DNA of 64,000 nucleotides, taken from NCBI RefSeq assembly GCF_032598785.1, contig NZ_CP102984.1. One strand, given 5' to 3'. The DNA comes from Terrisporobacter petrolearius (GTDB taxonomy: Bacteria; Bacillota; Clostridia; Peptostreptococcales; Peptostreptococcaceae). The notes beneath the pieces were generated by a model. It did not search any database. It worked only from the letters and a program-made list of their open reading frames with translations, and was not told the DNA's origin. The position numbers and the translations under genes were made by a program. Below are positions 62,591-64,000 of this stretch, piece by piece (positions within the stretch are counted from its first letter, which is position 1; the number at the start of each line of letters is the position of its first letter).

Positions 62591-64000
62591 TTACATAAGT
62601 GGCGCAAACACTCTAAGTATCGCTTGCCATAAGGCATACCTTCTTCCAGCTCTTATATCTTCTTCAGTAAATTCTCTACTTTTCGAAATTGTATCTAAAG
62701 CGTCTTCTTTAATATCATTTAAGCATTTACATTTATATAAATACACACCACACTCAAAATGTAAATATAGACTTCTATAGTCCATATTTATTGTACCTAC
62801 TGTTGCAATTTCATCATCACAAACAAATACTTTAGCATGAATAAATCCTGGTGTATATTCATAAATCTTTACACCAGCTCTTATTAATTGAGGATAATAA
62901 GATCTAGTAAGTTTAAACACAGTCTTCTTATCTGGTATTCCTGGTGTTACTATTTTTACATCTACTCCCTTTTTAGCTGCTAAACAAAGAGCTGTCATCA
63001 TTTCATTATCAATAATTAAATATGGTGTAAAAATATATACATAGTTTTTTGCACTATTTATAATATTTAGGTATACATTTTCTCCTACAATCTCTTCATC
63101 TAAAGGTGAGTCTCCATACGGCTGTACAAATCCATCACTTATTGTAGTTTCAAGCTGGTGTACTTCTGGCTTATAAATAGAAAAGTCTTCGTCTGTTTGT
63201 CTAGTAGAGTTCCACATTTCTAAAAACATCATAGTTAAGTTCCATACACCTTGTCCTTTTAACATAACACCTGTATCTTTCCAATGTCCAAATCTAACTT
63301 TTTCATTAATATACTCATCAGCTAAATTTATACCACCTGTAAATCCTGTATGTCCATCTATTACTGTAATTTTACGATGGTCCCTGTTATTCATAACAAG
63401 AGATAATAAAGGCTTAAAAGGATTAAAAGCAATACATTTTATTCCTTTTTTCTCTAAAACTTTATCATATCCATAAGGAAGAAGAGATATGCAACCCATA
63501 TCGTCATACATAAGTCTTACATCTAACCCTTCTTTAGCTTTTTGTTCTAGTATTTCCAAAATACCATCCCACATCTTACCTTCTTCTATAATAAAATATT
63601 CCATAAATATATATCTTTTTGCTTTTTTTAATTCCTTAATTAAATCTTCGTAATTGTCTTCCCCCAGACTATAATATTTAACTTCAGTGTTTTTATTCAT
63701 AGGATAACCTGCTGAGTTGTTTATATAGTTCATATGACCATATACTGTTTTATTATCTTTTTTGACTTCTTCTGATATGTCTTTATTTTGTTTTAAGTAT
63801 TTACTTGTCTTTTCCTGAATTTTCTCTAGACGATATCTCATTTCCTTAGAAGGCTTTTTATTACCTAGTATAAGGTATAATATCCCTCCTGCTATATTAA
63901 AAATTAATATTGGTATAATCCAAGCTAATTTATAGGCTGGATTATCACTTTTATTTATGATCCATAGTACTACTAAAGCACTTATGGCAGTACACATAAT
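62591..64000 (-). CDS. cls: cardiolipin synthase (N-terminus beyond window edge)
   Basis: A phospholipase-D superfamily membrane enzyme that joins phosphatidylglycerols into cardiolipin. Two HKD motifs are present: NRDHRKITVIDGHTGFTGG and FIHAKVFVCDDEIATVG. Two N-terminal hydrophobic segments are partly visible (ALVVLWIINK, KLAWIIPILIFNIAGGILYL). At least 468 residues are in the window and the frame stays open at 64000; members of this length usually have about 20-40 more residues. The ATG at 63995-63997 is therefore probably internal. Confidence 0.93.
   Translation of the reverse strand: MMCTAISALVVLWIINKSDNPAYKLAWIIPILIFNIAGGILYLILGNKKPSKEMRYRLEKIQEKTSKYLKQNKDISEEVKKDNKTVYGHMNYINNSAGYPMNKNTEVKYYSLGEDNYEDLIKELKKAKRYIFMEYFIIEEGKMWDGILEILEQKAKEGLDVRLMYDDMGCISLLPYGYDKVLEKKGIKCIAFNPFKPLLSLVMNNRDHRKITVIDGHTGFTGGINLADEYINEKVRFGHWKDTGVMLKGQGVWNLTMMFLEMWNSTRQTDEDFSIYKPEVHQLETTISDGFVQPYGDSPLDEEIVGENVYLNIINSAKNYVYIFTPYLIIDNEMMTALCLAAKKGVDVKIVTPGIPDKKTVFKLTRSYYPQLIRAGVKIYEYTPGFIHAKVFVCDDEIATVGTINMDYRSLYLHFECGVYLYKCKCLNDIKEDALDTISKSREFTEEDIRAGRRYALWQAILRVFAPLM

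Noticed and set aside
1..64000. tRNA, rRNA or CRISPR arrays
   Set aside because: No cloverleaf-like GC-rich tract, rRNA-like block or regularly spaced repeat was seen on reading both strands; a covariance-model scan would settle it.

Overview
The window is very AT-rich DNA from a low-GC, anaerobic, spore-forming Firmicute. The evidence is strong purine-rich ribosome binding sites (AGGAGG, AAGGGGG), an alpha/beta small acid-soluble spore protein, a SigI/RsgI pair, butyrate kinase, a ferredoxin-dependent 2-oxoacid oxidoreductase and a clostridial-type glgB-C-D-A-P cluster. I infer Clostridia, most likely Peptostreptococcaceae (Paraclostridium/Paeniclostridium-like); no species is proven from the sequence. 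No tRNA, rRNA or CRISPR array was seen. Most genes lie on the minus strand.

Layout: 1-4.7 kb holds fermentation genes: butyrate kinase (cut by the left edge) and an aminotransferase-iorA-iorB operon for aryl-pyruvate oxidation. 4.8-9.0 kb holds a small membrane protein, an Mrp/ApbC Fe-S carrier, GtrA, an orphan PAS histidine kinase and an ssb whose promoter carries a LexA-like box. 9.05-19.08 kb is one operon for glycogen synthesis and breakdown (glgB-glgC-glgD-glgA-glgP-GH13). Its first gene appears to use an AUU start. 19.3-20.8 kb is an IS110-family element with a frameshifted transposase and a possible bridge-RNA region. 20.9-26.7 kb has a stomatin/NfeD pair, NAD(P)HX repair, a YhgE/Pip protein and an Nfu scaffold. 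26.8-29.0 kb has a secreted phosphoesterase and a HAD phosphatase. 29.05-30.51 kb is an IS256-family element. 30.5-31.9 kb is a chorismate mutase/DAHP synthase operon with a probable attenuator.

32-37 kb carries a CPBP protein, a small HTH protein, a DEAD-box helicase, a YaiI/YqxD protein and sigI-rsgI. 37.2-42.9 kb carries an aldo/keto reductase and a marR-ABC-ABC operon for a heterodimeric exporter. 43.2-49.9 kb has an unknown protein, a small interrupted ORF with its own promoter and terminator, CoA-disulfide reductase plus a thioredoxin-like protein, threonine ammonia-lyase, a 56-residue BFD-type [2Fe-2S] protein, a CmpB-type membrane protein, a possible small RNA and a wHTH protein. 50.1-53.0 kb is a pspA-ydjG-ydjI-like envelope-stress operon. 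53.2-57.3 kb has formate-THF ligase and glucose PTS EIICBA. 57.5-61.6 kb has an unknown protein, a membrane GGDEF/HD-GYP protein and an agr-like locus: a 35-residue AgrD, AgrB and an extra membrane protein, with no agrC or agrA. The right end has a spore SASP, an unknown small protein and cardiolipin synthase (cut by the edge).

The main themes are carbon storage and glucose uptake, amino-acid fermentation, envelope-stress systems and peptide/c-di-GMP signalling. Genes of 56, 35 and 33 codons, each with a convincing Shine-Dalgarno site, were found by reading the intergenic regions.
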